Shown: positions 27,055 to 35,290 of the stretch, piece by piece
Position numbering within the stretch: the stretch's first letter is position 1
Layout of the letters: each line of letters opens with the position of its first letter
NCBI RefSeq assembly: GCF_030068605.1
Contig: NZ_JASJOU010000015.1
Coordinates: forward strand, 175,190-239,189
Reading direction: 5' to 3'
Source: Xanthocytophaga agilis
GTDB taxonomy: Bacteria; Bacteroidota; Bacteroidia; Cytophagales; 172606-1
Length of the DNA: 64,000 nt
Notes under the pieces: model-generated
Told to the model about the DNA's origin: nothing
Databases searched by the model: none
What the model saw: the letters and a program-made list of their open reading frames with translations, nothing else
Position numbers and translations under genes: made by a program

Positions 27055-29319
27055 ATGAAAAATAACCATCATTTAAAAAACTCGCTTTACTTTGGTTCTG
27101 AAAAAGATATAATGACTCCAGAAGAGGCAGAAAAACAGTCAGGGATTAAATCAATTGAAATTCAATACCGATGGGCTCACCAAAAAACACATCCCTTTTG
27201 CGATGTATTCGAAAAGCTGGTCTCTCATCCTACTCTGACCTCAATCAAAGTTGAAGATTTCAAGCTTTCTTCACAGACACTGGCAACTGACATCCGGTTT
27301 CTGGAGCTATTGAGTTCTGTAAAATCTCTCACTTACTTGAATATTTCAGTAGCTTCAGAGGTTCCTGAGAGCGAACCACTACTGGATATACTTGCTCGTT
27401 TGACCCAGTTACAAAACCTGAATATAAAGCTTACCAGTCGGTTTGAGTACTTTCCAACTTTTGTGAATCAACTGGAGAATCTGGGAATACTGGAAATTGA
27501 AATAAATCATTCGTTACCCGTTTCTCAGGATCTTTTTCTGCCACTTCAACAACTTAACTTCTTCAATCTGAAAATCTGGGAGTATCCCGATCCTGCTTTG
27601 GTAACGCAAGTGATAAGCAATCTGATGCAACTACCAAACTTGCAACAATGTGAGGTCTCTTCCATACATCATTCACCGTTGAATCCGGCTAAGGCTATCG
27701 CGTTTCCAGAAGATACAGGTGGTTTACCCAAAGCAATTAATCTTGAGCAGATAATCTTTCAAAACCTGAATCTGAGGCAGCTGCCTACAGCTTTAATACA
27801 CTGTAAAAAACTGGAAGTATTAAAAGTCGAAGACAATAGTATTGTTGCTTTACCTGGCTATCTGCCTCAAGTCGAACACCTTACACTGAACGGCAACAAA
27901 ACAATCGACCTGGATCAGATACTATCCTGCCTTAATCCGGCGACCTTGCAATCACTGAATATAGGCAGTTGTGCTGTTACGCAGCTTCCTGCCCGGATCG
28001 GTGATTTTCGGGTGTTGCAGAATATCTACCTTGGGCGCACTGCTTTGCAGAAAATTCCCGTTGAGCTGGTTTTTCTGGATAAGCTTACGGGCTTTCATGT
28101 GAATATGCCTCAAAGTGAAGTAAAGGACGGGGCCCCTTTGATAAGCCTGCTCAAATATGTAAGGCAAGACACGTACTCGGAGGAAGAAAAAAAGCGAATA
28201 GTTGCTGTTTTCTGTATGAATGAAGACTATCTGAACGATGTATCTGGTTCAGAGTTGATTCCTTTGCTAAATGTAAAAATCCCTGCCGTAGTCAGAAATA
28301 CCCTTATTGTACTTGAAAAGAAAATTACCAATCCATTTGAACACTCACAAGTGTTATCCTTGGGTGGTATTTGTTTGTTTGGTACAGTCGATGGCATAAG
28401 TACCAAAGAACTAAAAGAGAAATGTAGAAAACACAATATTCAGTTAGAAAGTACACTGACAGAGAAAGCCACCCACATTCTCATTGGCAAAGGTATTACT
28501 GAAGAACAAGTACAACTCGTACTCCAATCAAAACTGCCTCTGGTGACAGGAACACAACTAAAGTCCTACCTGGAAAAGCTGGATACTCCTTTCCTGAAAG
28601 AATCCGATGAGAATACTCAAACCAATCTGACCCGTTTGCTGATCAGCGTTGAGCCCGCCAATGTTCAGTTAGCACTGGAAATGATCAATCAGGGTGGTTT
28701 GCCGGAGTCTATTTTGTACATATTGGTGTTGGTGGTTTTGCAGAAAGAGCTGGACAGCAAAGTCAAAAAGAAAGCCATGACTGTGTTGGAAAAATATGCG
28801 TCTGCTGAAATTGTTGCAGTGGTCAAATGCATCCGAATGAAGACTGACTATTTAAAAATCATTCGATTGTTGTGGAAATCACCCGAAGTTGACAAAACGT
28901 TGTTGGCCAGAACCATTCTTCAATTCCATTTTGAAGAATACTATTCCATTTGTAGCAAAGAACACCAAGATATGATACAATCTGAAACGATTTTGAAAGA
29001 CTGTTTGTATCAATTGTTCATTACTAGTCCTGAAGATGCCGACTTTGCTGTGCAGTCACAGACTAAGAATACCATTTTGAACTGGTCCTGGTTGCCATTG
29101 GACAAACTCACTTCCAGCAAGGCAAGTTTGGATAAAGTGGAAGGACTAAAAATACAGATAAGCGATTTCGTAAAGAAAAAAAAACCGTTGAAATCCTTTA
29201 CAGGATTGAAAGCACTGTATCTAGCTAAAAGTAATGCCTCTTTACAGGAACAGGCAAAAGCCAACCTGGAAAAGTTGCAGCAGGATTTACCTCAACTGCA
29301 AGTTATTTTTGATGAGTAG
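27055..29319 (+). CDS. LRR protein with internal BRCT-like domain and helical C-terminus
   Basis: A 754-residue soluble protein. Residues about 85-350 are LRR-like, first irregular and then regular (LEQIIFQNLNLRQLPTALIH, LEVLKVEDNSIVALP, LQSLNIGSCAVTQLPARIG). Residues about 432-507 look like a BRCT domain: VLSLGGICLFGTVDG, then TKELKEKCRKHNIQLESTL, then TEKATHILIGKGI and a closing helix TGTQLKSYLEKL. Residues about 520-754 are mainly helical, HEAT-like in parts (LLISVEPANVQLALEMINQG). The BRCT call is based on the GxxxxF...THxIxG pattern; key Trp is absent. Function unknown. Confidence 0.6.
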   Translation: MKNNHHLKNSLYFGSEKDIMTPEEAEKQSGIKSIEIQYRWAHQKTHPFCDVFEKLVSHPTLTSIKVEDFKLSSQTLATDIRFLELLSSVKSLTYLNISVASEVPESEPLLDILARLTQLQNLNIKLTSRFEYFPTFVNQLENLGILEIEINHSLPVSQDLFLPLQQLNFFNLKIWEYPDPALVTQVISNLMQLPNLQQCEVSSIHHSPLNPAKAIAFPEDTGGLPKAINLEQIIFQNLNLRQLPTALIHCKKLEVLKVEDNSIVALPGYLPQVEHLTLNGNKTIDLDQILSCLNPATLQSLNIGSCAVTQLPARIGDFRVLQNIYLGRTALQKIPVELVFLDKLTGFHVNMPQSEVKDGAPLISLLKYVRQDTYSEEEKKRIVAVFCMNEDYLNDVSGSELIPLLNVKIPAVVRNTLIVLEKKITNPFEHSQVLSLGGICLFGTVDGISTKELKEKCRKHNIQLESTLTEKATHILIGKGITEEQVQLVLQSKLPLVTGTQLKSYLEKLDTPFLKESDENTQTNLTRLLISVEPANVQLALEMINQGGLPESILYILVLVVLQKELDSKVKKKAMTVLEKYASAEIVAVVKCIRMKTDYLKIIRLLWKSPEVDKTLLARTILQFHFEEYYSICSKEHQDMIQSETILKDCLYQLFITSPEDADFAVQSQTKNTILNWSWLPLDKLTSSKASLDKVEGLKIQISDFVKKKKPLKSFTGLKALYLAKSNASLQEQAKANLEKLQQDLPQLQVIFDE

Positions 29320-29368
29320 CCTGATAGGTACTAAACTCTCTGATATATCTGTAAAATGTATGTTTGCA

Positions 29369-29595
29369 TTGCGCATAGTTCACGGCAAACTATTTTCAGG
29401 GAAAGGAATCCAGCTTGTCTGATTCATGAAGAGATTGCCTATAACTCCGATCACTTTTGGCTTTGACCTGAGTTCCGATCACTTTTTCTTTTGCGCATAA
29501 CTCACGGCAAAAATAAAATCTGATCGGAATTCACGGCAAGTGTTGGCTTGCATAGAATTATGCGCAAGAAAACTTTTGTCCTGAATTCCGATCAG
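29369..29595. repeat. Intergenic array of short repeated words after the LRR-BRCT gene
   Basis: Word 1 (TTGCGCATARYTCACGGCAA) occurs at 29369-29388 and 29491-29510. Word 2 (GTTCCGATCACTTT-like) occurs at 29443-29456 (as ACTCCGATCAC) and 29471-29485. TGATCGGAATTCACGGCAA at 29521-29539 merges the reverse of word 2 with the end of word 1, and GAATTCCGATCA lies at 29583-29594. TTATGCGCAA at 29559-29568 is the inverse of the start of word 1. The arrangement resembles the array at 13081-13390 in style, though the words differ. Confidence 0.7.
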
Positions 29596-29621
29596 CTATT
29601 TTGTTCAACAACCCTTAGTAT

Positions 29622-31067
29622 ATGACTAACCAAACTGTTTCATCTGATATTGTTTCATTCATAGAGTCATATATTCAATTGGAATATGAAGCATTACTGG
29701 CTGAGTATACAGAATCCGACTTTGACAGGTATTGGAAAAAGTCCATGCAATTGAAAGTCTATGATTTGGTAACCTTGTATCATATTGGCAACAAGCGGCG
29801 TTCCCGTGCACATCCTATTTCGGAAGAATGGGTAAAGGACATATCTATTCAACCCCGATCGCTGTACTGCATTCACCACTACCAGTGTACAAAATTCGGC
29901 GATGTATTTGTGTGTTATGTGGGTCCGTTGGGAAAAGAAACCGATCCGTTTGCCTGGTATGTGGCCCGATTTCCGGAAGGGTTTCGTATTGTGGCCGAAA
30001 ACACTATTGCTTCCCGTACCGGACAATGGGAAAAAGGTCCTGTCAGGGGTATGCGTATTCCCATACAGGAAACCGATGTTCCGGTTGCGGTGTATCAGTT
30101 TCAGATGCCATCGGATAGGGTTACACTGGAAAAGTATCAGGCATTTTCAGCCGTTCAAACGCCAACAGAGAATCTACCATCCATAGGAATATTTGATGAA
30201 ATGGATGGCTTCTTTCTGGATCGCTATTTTTGCAGGGTGCCTGTCTTTGGGTTAGAATATATCGCTACTGGACTGATTGAAGACCTGAACTGGGAAGAAA
30301 ATGACGAGCTATCTCTGAATCTGGAGTATTCAGGATATGATCTGGAGTATGAGTTGCAAGAGGCTGTAAGTAAAGCTATGGAAAAAGTGAGAGTGGATAT
30401 GGGTTCGTGGGTATATGCCAGATTATGTTACCTGTCCAAAGCCTTTGCACGTGAGTGGAATAATCGCTGGCTGGGTGGGGATGGTGGAGGAAAAGAATTC
30501 TATCTGCTGATTGCGGATAAAGAAACTCAGGCTGTGTTGGGAATTCTGCGTTTTGAGATGCTGCCCGGATATCTCAGTATAGACATAAGCGAACGGTCTA
30601 ATCAATTGTCCCAAAGCGATTTTTATCGTGATTTTAGAACTACGTTACTGGATGAGCCGCTTTCACTAGCCTGTTGCAGCCTGATTGTGAGTGATTACGA
30701 ACAAAATAGGTTTCCCTGGGAATATGGCTGGGACGGACAGCGCCTGCAGGGTGAAAATCATTCACAGTTGAGTGAGGTATTGCCAGTATGCATGGCTATG
30801 CATACTGAGGTTTCTGTTGAAAAACGGTTAAAGGCACTGGAAACCATCTGGAACTTGACTCCTACCCATTTGTGGGAGTTTTTAACCCGGTTCCTAAAAG
30901 ACCATGCTCCACAGATGCGACAGGCTGCCGCTAGGTATCTGGCACAACTTCGGGATCCACGGACAATACCAGCTTTGGAGCAATTGCTGGAAAAAGAAAC
31001 AGTTGAATCGGTTCGACTGGCTGGATTGTCTGCACTTTCGCAAGTAACCAACCTGCCATCTGCATAG
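29622..31067 (+). CDS. NTF2-like head domain with HEAT-repeat tail
   Basis: A 481-residue protein. The head (about residues 1-170) matches the genes at 23411 and 25815: FIESYIQLEYEALLAEYTE, a PRSLYCIHHYQCTKFGDVFV core, FRIVAENTIASRTGQWE and tail VYQFQMPSDRVTLEKYQAF. The middle (about 190-385) is unrecognised. The C-terminus (about 395-475) is HEAT-like: MRQAAARYLAQLRDPRTIPA and then LEQLLEKETVESVRLAG, the classic PBS-lyase/HEAT motif. A protein-binding role is inferred. It follows the second repeat array by 27 bases. Confidence 0.6.
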   Translation: MTNQTVSSDIVSFIESYIQLEYEALLAEYTESDFDRYWKKSMQLKVYDLVTLYHIGNKRRSRAHPISEEWVKDISIQPRSLYCIHHYQCTKFGDVFVCYVGPLGKETDPFAWYVARFPEGFRIVAENTIASRTGQWEKGPVRGMRIPIQETDVPVAVYQFQMPSDRVTLEKYQAFSAVQTPTENLPSIGIFDEMDGFFLDRYFCRVPVFGLEYIATGLIEDLNWEENDELSLNLEYSGYDLEYELQEAVSKAMEKVRVDMGSWVYARLCYLSKAFAREWNNRWLGGDGGGKEFYLLIADKETQAVLGILRFEMLPGYLSIDISERSNQLSQSDFYRDFRTTLLDEPLSLACCSLIVSDYEQNRFPWEYGWDGQRLQGENHSQLSEVLPVCMAMHTEVSVEKRLKALETIWNLTPTHLWEFLTRFLKDHAPQMRQAAARYLAQLRDPRTIPALEQLLEKETVESVRLAGLSALSQVTNLPSA

Positions 31068-31090
31068 CACTATGGTGTCAGCAAAAAAAC

Positions 31091-31423
31091 CTATTCTCTG
31101 GAAATATGAAACTTCAGAGCGGATGAAGACAATTCTCCATTCAGATCAAAGGATGCATCAAAATAACCTACCTCCTCTGATCCATACCAGAGCGTCAGGG
31201 TAACCTCGATTTCAGTCTGATGGGATTCCTGAATAAAACATAATTTCCAGGAGAGGTTTACGATCTCCAAAAAATCCAGATCTGCTTTGGTCCATCCGTT
31301 CAGTGGTTGCGCAGTTGATAGCATATCTGGCAGCGCTTGTCGGGCTTTGCCAAACAAGTCAAGTTCATACGCCAGCGATGAGAGTTGTGAAGCAAATGCT
31401 GCTGTCTGTTGCCAGGGATTCAT
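31091..31423 (-). CDS. Hypothetical protein
   Basis: A 110-residue protein on the minus strand, convergent with the gene ending at 31067. The start is ATG at 31423 (MNPWQQTAAFASQLSSLAY), after a promoter-length gap from 31570. The sequence has balanced composition and alternates strands (VTLTLWYGSEEVGYFDASFD) and helices. No family is recognised. It is the only minus-strand gene in the 4.4-37 kb stretch, and the coding call is uncertain. Confidence 0.45.
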   Translation of the reverse strand: MNPWQQTAAFASQLSSLAYELDLFGKARQALPDMLSTAQPLNGWTKADLDFLEIVNLSWKLCFIQESHQTEIEVTLTLWYGSEEVGYFDASFDLNGELSSSALKFHISRE

Positions 31424-31569
31424 ATCAGGTTAGGGGTTCAGGATTTTGTTCCGAATATTCTTCCAAAATTGGTATCAATACAAAAAAAGTAAACGATCAA
31501 ATAGTAACAAACATAGATTGAATAAATGTATGACAGTGTCAACTTTACTTGACTAACACAAGCTTGCCT

Positions 31570-32646
31570 ATGAGTTATGATATTACCATTACCCTGACAC
31601 AACCCAGGTTAAGAACAGACATCATGCAGATTTTACACCAGAATCCGGCTGTGCAGCAGTTCCGCTTTGTGATACATTCGTCGCATTATATGGAAATTGA
31701 TCTGGAACCCTCCACAACTGATCCGGAACAGATTGCAGGTGTGTCCTTTCACATTCCCTATTCTTTTCTAAATCACGTAAATACCAATTTTGACCTGTAC
31801 TTTCACTACATTTCAACTATTGCAACTCAGTTGTGTTGCCGGGCTTATGATCCACAACTGGGTTGTTATCTGGATGAACCTACTTTTCAATTAAGGAAGC
31901 CTCTTTTTAGGCAAACAGCTTTACCTCTTGGTCAACTCATTTACCAGGATGGCAAGCTACATATTGAACAGGCATACAGCCACAAACAACTAATATGGGA
32001 TATCTTTTCAGGAATCTTCGTGGGCTCGCAAGCAGGTGAAAGCACCAAAGCGGATAAGTCCCCTCCGGTCGATGAGACTACTGAATTTATAATCTATGCA
32101 GATGCAAGAAAAAAAACAATACAGGTTATCGATAAAGAAACAGGAACTGTACGGCAAAATCTTGAAAAAGCAGGAGAAACTCTCCTCATAAAAGCCATAT
32201 CCCGAACCCAATTCTTATCTGTCAACAAGGGCAGAGCTATCAAATGCTGGGACATGGTTACCGACCAATGCCTTCGCACATTCAAAGGGCATCTGGATAC
32301 CATTTCGGATTGTTTGCTGGTACATAACCGGATTCTTTTTTCTTCTTCTCTTGGTGGCTCACTGCTTGTCTGGAACTTTATCACAGGGAAGTTACTGCTT
32401 ACTATTCTCCATTCTGCCTTTAACCAATCGTGGATAGCCTTTGATACCCAGGGAAATTTTGACCATAGTGAAAACTTTTTCGGGGCTGTTCAATGGGATT
32501 TTGGAAAACAGCAATTTTCAGAGCGTCTCTGCCTGGCTGTAGATACTCGTGGCAGTTACCAGTATAAGCCTGTCATTTCAGGGCAATTTATATCAGGGTT
32601 AGTTCAGTCACAGATGAAATCTTTGCTCACTCAATCGCTAGATTGA
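31570..32646 (+). CDS. WD40-like repeat protein with unknown N-terminal domain
   Basis: About 358 residues from the ATG at 31570; an upstream TTG at 31549 in frame is less likely. The N-terminal 160 residues (MSYDITITLTQPRLRTD onward) are unrecognised. The C-terminal half has two to three WD-like repeats: KAIKCWDMVTDQCLRTFKGH, then TISDCLLVHNRILFSSSLGG, then SLLVWNFITGKLLLTILHS. The F-K-G-H and V-W-N-F-x-T-G-K motifs are those of WD40 blades. Such blades need partners to close a propeller, so the gene may be short of a full seven. Protein-binding role inferred. Confidence 0.55.
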   Translation: MSYDITITLTQPRLRTDIMQILHQNPAVQQFRFVIHSSHYMEIDLEPSTTDPEQIAGVSFHIPYSFLNHVNTNFDLYFHYISTIATQLCCRAYDPQLGCYLDEPTFQLRKPLFRQTALPLGQLIYQDGKLHIEQAYSHKQLIWDIFSGIFVGSQAGESTKADKSPPVDETTEFIIYADARKKTIQVIDKETGTVRQNLEKAGETLLIKAISRTQFLSVNKGRAIKCWDMVTDQCLRTFKGHLDTISDCLLVHNRILFSSSLGGSLLVWNFITGKLLLTILHSAFNQSWIAFDTQGNFDHSENFFGAVQWDFGKQQFSERLCLAVDTRGSYQYKPVISGQFISGLVQSQMKSLLTQSLD

Positions 32647-32668
32647 GTAAAATATAGAATTTTCATAC

Positions 32669-32727
32669 CTGTATATGCTTTGTAACACCTCTTAGTAGGG
32701 TGATAAAATGGCTGATGTGTATTTTTG
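32669..32727 (+). promoter_or_regulatory. Shared upstream box plus -7 element (copy D)
   Basis: CTGTATATGCTTTGTAACAC at 32669-32688 is followed by TATTTTTG at 32720-32727, exactly 51 nt from the start of the box. The first gene of the LRR array starts at 32846, 118 bases after the -7 element. Copy E, before the second LRR array, shares the longer core with AACACCTCTT. Confidence 0.6.
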
Positions 32728-32845
32728 AAACACCTGAATTCAGGTGTTTTATGGTTTATAGCCAGTAGCATTTTTGCAAATACAAAACCCTTCCGGTGTT
32801 CTGAAAGGGAACGTGTATGTATAAACTTTCGACTCATTTATAGCT

Positions 32846-33142
32846 ATGTCTCCAAACGTTATCGAAAAAGAAAATATCATCCGTTTACTGCTTTCCGGGC
32901 AGAAAGCCAGCATTGCTTTGGGCTTGCAACTAGCTGATTCGCTGGAAGTTGATTTGCAGGATTTCAGACAGACAATCAATCTGGTTTGTAAATACCTCCA
33001 ACACTACGAATTTTACTCTTTTGAGCTCAGATTAGAAAAAATAGGCCAAAGCCTTCCTCTTACACTTGAAAATAATCCTCTTTCCGACTCAGAAAAAGAA
33101 CAAATTCAGTCACTATTAACCAACTGTAAGATAAACTTTTAA
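32846..33142 (+). CDS. LRR-array member lacking all LRRs (head fused to cap)
   Basis: A 98-residue protein. Residues 1-65 are the head found in all array members (ENIIRLLLSGQKASIALGLQ then LADSLEVDLQ). The C-terminal 30 residues are the cap found in all members (NNPLSDSEKEQIQSLLTNCK). No LRR lies between them; the normal spacer has been lost, leaving only a head and a cap. This is best read as an internal deletion product, perhaps by recombination between repeat copies. It could be inactive. It is the first gene in the array and carries the shared promoter. Confidence 0.7.
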   Translation: MSPNVIEKENIIRLLLSGQKASIALGLQLADSLEVDLQDFRQTINLVCKYLQHYEFYSFELRLEKIGQSLPLTLENNPLSDSEKEQIQSLLTNCKINF

Positions 33143-33145
33143 CTG

Positions 33146-33934
33146 ATGCACTCGACTGAGAAAGAAAACATCATTCGATTATTGCTTTCCGGGCAGGAGG
33201 CAAATATTGCCTTGGGCTTGCAATTAGCCAGGTCACAGAATATAAGTATTGCTGAATTCAAAAAAACGATTGAACATTTATACACATGGATGTACAAATA
33301 CGAACCTGATCTGGAGGATTCTGATTGGGTAATCAGATTTCTGTTGAAAATCCATACAATTACAGAGATAAAACGCATAAAGGTTTCACTTCAAGAAATT
33401 CCAGACTGTATCTACCTTTGTCGGAATCTGCAATATCTTACCCTGCCAGAGAATAAAATTAGTGGGCTTCCAGCTACGATAGGGTGTTTAAGAGAATTAA
33501 GAAAAGTGAATCTTTTTAAAAATCAGCTTACCCGTTTACCTGTAGAAATCGGTAAGCTAACAAATTTGGAATCCCTGACCTTGACCTTAAATCAGTTAAA
33601 GGAACTACCTGCTGAAATCTCAAACCTTGACAAATTGCAGTTTCTATATCTTGCAGGAAATCAACTGACCACTCTTCCCTACAAAATAGGTTGTTTGGTA
33701 CAATTGAGAGTACTAGGCTTGAAAGGGAATCAACTTACAAGGTTGCCTTCTGAAGTTGGCTCCTTGTCTGAATTAAAAGAACTTACTCTATCTGATAACC
33801 AATTGACTCAACTTCCGGATGAGATCCGCAATCTGAATAAACTTCAAACAGTAGAACTTAGAAACAATCCTATTCCTGATTCAGAGCAGGAGAGGATTAA
33901 ATCCTTACTACCAAACTGTACAATAGCGTTTTAA
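33146..33934 (+). CDS. LRR-array protein with head domain, seven LRRs and cap
   Basis: A 262-residue soluble protein, starting three bases after the previous stop. The head covers residues 1-60 (ENIIRLLLSGQEANIALGLQ; LARSQNISIAEF). Seven LRRs of 23 residues follow from about residue 90 (LTLPENKISGLP, VNLFKNQLTRLP, LTLNQLKELP, LAGNQLTTLP and so on) with the PxEIGxL form, and then the cap SEQERIKSLLPNCTIAF. The 23-residue LPxEIGNLxxL type is shared with Shoc2-like and ROCO-related LRR proteins. The partner is unknown; a cytoplasmic binding protein is inferred. Confidence 0.75.
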   Translation: MHSTEKENIIRLLLSGQEANIALGLQLARSQNISIAEFKKTIEHLYTWMYKYEPDLEDSDWVIRFLLKIHTITEIKRIKVSLQEIPDCIYLCRNLQYLTLPENKISGLPATIGCLRELRKVNLFKNQLTRLPVEIGKLTNLESLTLTLNQLKELPAEISNLDKLQFLYLAGNQLTTLPYKIGCLVQLRVLGLKGNQLTRLPSEVGSLSELKELTLSDNQLTQLPDEIRNLNKLQTVELRNNPIPDSEQERIKSLLPNCTIAF

Positions 33935-33941
33935 TTTTCAT

Positions 33942-34508
33942 ATGCATAGCAATAAAGAAAACATACTTCGCCTGTTGTTATCGGGACAGGAGGAAACTAT
34001 TATTCTTGGCTTGCAGCTGACGCAGTCGCTTACAATTAATGTCTCTGACTTTTTAGACGATATAGATATTCTCTGTGAATGGTGGTTGGGAAATTGTCAA
34101 CGATATGGAGTATATGACAAGTTAGTGAAAATTAGTCTGGTTAAAGAAATCATCAGGCCCAACGCACAGATTTCATGTATTCCATCTCAGATCAAGTACA
34201 TGAGTAATCTCAAAGAGTTAGTTCTCTATAAAAACCAACTTCACTCATTGCCTTGTGAAATAGGAGACCTATACAACCTATCCTGGCTGGATATAAGTGA
34301 GAATCAATTGAGCCATATTCCTGAAACAATAGGAAAATTAGCGAATCTGGAAGAACTGAATTTGTCAACAAATAGGCTCCAAACTTTACCAGATACAATG
34401 ATAAATCTTAACAATCTTCAAAGTCTGGATCTAAAAAACAATCCTCTTCCCGACTCAGAAAAAAACCGAATCCAGACCTTATTACCCGACTGTAAAATAA
34501 ACTTTTAA
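33942..34508 (+). CDS. LRR-array protein with head domain, four LRRs and cap
   Basis: A 188-residue protein, 8 bases after the previous stop. The head starts at residue 4 (KENILRLLLSGQEETIILGL; then TQSLTINVSDF). It also has a WW pair (EWWLGN) as in several other members. Only four LRRs are present (LVLYKNQLHSLP, LDISENQLSHIP, LNLSTNRLQTLP, LDLKNNPLPDSE), followed by the cap KNRIQTLLPDCKINF. It is shorter than its neighbours, which fits repeat-number variation in the array. Confidence 0.75.
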   Translation: MHSNKENILRLLLSGQEETIILGLQLTQSLTINVSDFLDDIDILCEWWLGNCQRYGVYDKLVKISLVKEIIRPNAQISCIPSQIKYMSNLKELVLYKNQLHSLPCEIGDLYNLSWLDISENQLSHIPETIGKLANLEELNLSTNRLQTLPDTMINLNNLQSLDLKNNPLPDSEKNRIQTLLPDCKINF

Positions 34509-34511
34509 CTG

Positions 34512-35282
34512 ATGCACTTGACTGAAAAAGAAAACATCATTCGTCTGTTGCTATCCGGGCAGAAAGAGAATATTCGATTGGGTTTACAATTAGTGAACTC
34601 ACTTAGTATTGATATCTCTGACTTAAAATATATGATTGATATTCTGTGCAGGTGGCATGGAATACCACACTTGTCTTCTTTTGCCAATAAATTGTATCAC
34701 ATAGGTCAGAAAAGGATCAGTGGGGTTGACCAGAATATTACCTATTTACCTGCAGAGATTCACTATCTGGCAGAGGTAAAAGAAATGTATCTGACCTATA
34801 ATACATTAAAGATTATTCCGAACGAGATAGGATATCTTATTAATCTGCTCATACTCGATCTATCAAATAACCACTTGGAGAGTCTTCCAATGGAAATAGG
34901 AAATCTAACCAATCTCTCAATACTGAATATGAGTAATAATTTTTTATCCTGTATTCCCTCTCAAATTGGAGATTTGAGAAACTTAAATGCGTTGCTTTTA
35001 TTCGCAAATAGGCTGACTGCTATTCCTCAAACAATAGGAAATTTAAATTCTTTAGAAGACCTAAAATTACATTTCAACGAGCTTACATTTCTTCCCTGTG
35101 AAATCGGAAGATTAGAGAATCTGGTACTACTGAGTTTGTCTGGAAACCAGTTAATACACTTACCCCACGAAATTAAGTATCTGACACGTCTTCAGGAGTT
35201 GGATTTACGTGACAATCCCATTTCTGATTCAGAAAAAGAGACAATCAAAACTTTATTGCCTAGCTGTAAAATCCTTTTTTGA
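34512..35282 (+). CDS. LRR-array protein with head domain, seven LRRs and cap
   Basis: A 256-residue protein, three bases after the previous stop. The head (ENIIRLLLSGQKENIRLGLQ, LVNSLSIDISDL) is followed by seven LRRs (MYLTYNTLKIIP, LDLSNNHLESLP, LNMSNNFLSCIP, LLFANRLTAIP, LKLHFNELTFLP and so on) and the cap SEKETIKTLLPSCKILF. The N-terminal bases resemble those of the gene at 33146, including the ATGCAC(T/C)(T)GACTGA(A/G)AAAG start region, which suggests recent copying. It overlaps no gene; the next ATG is nine bases after its stop. Confidence 0.75.
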   Translation: MHLTEKENIIRLLLSGQKENIRLGLQLVNSLSIDISDLKYMIDILCRWHGIPHLSSFANKLYHIGQKRISGVDQNITYLPAEIHYLAEVKEMYLTYNTLKIIPNEIGYLINLLILDLSNNHLESLPMEIGNLTNLSILNMSNNFLSCIPSQIGDLRNLNALLLFANRLTAIPQTIGNLNSLEDLKLHFNELTFLPCEIGRLENLVLLSLSGNQLIHLPHEIKYLTRLQELDLRDNPISDSEKETIKTLLPSCKILF

Positions 35283-35290
35283 ACCAAATA

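Noticed and set aside
29369..29595. Possible CRISPR array
   Set aside because: Repeats have no fixed spacer length, are partly inverted, and mix into each other; no Cas genes are near.
4434..31423. Toxin genes (RHS, LXG, VgrG or nuclease C-termini) inside the island
   Set aside because: I looked for large repeat-rich toxins and typical toxin motifs and saw none in the window.
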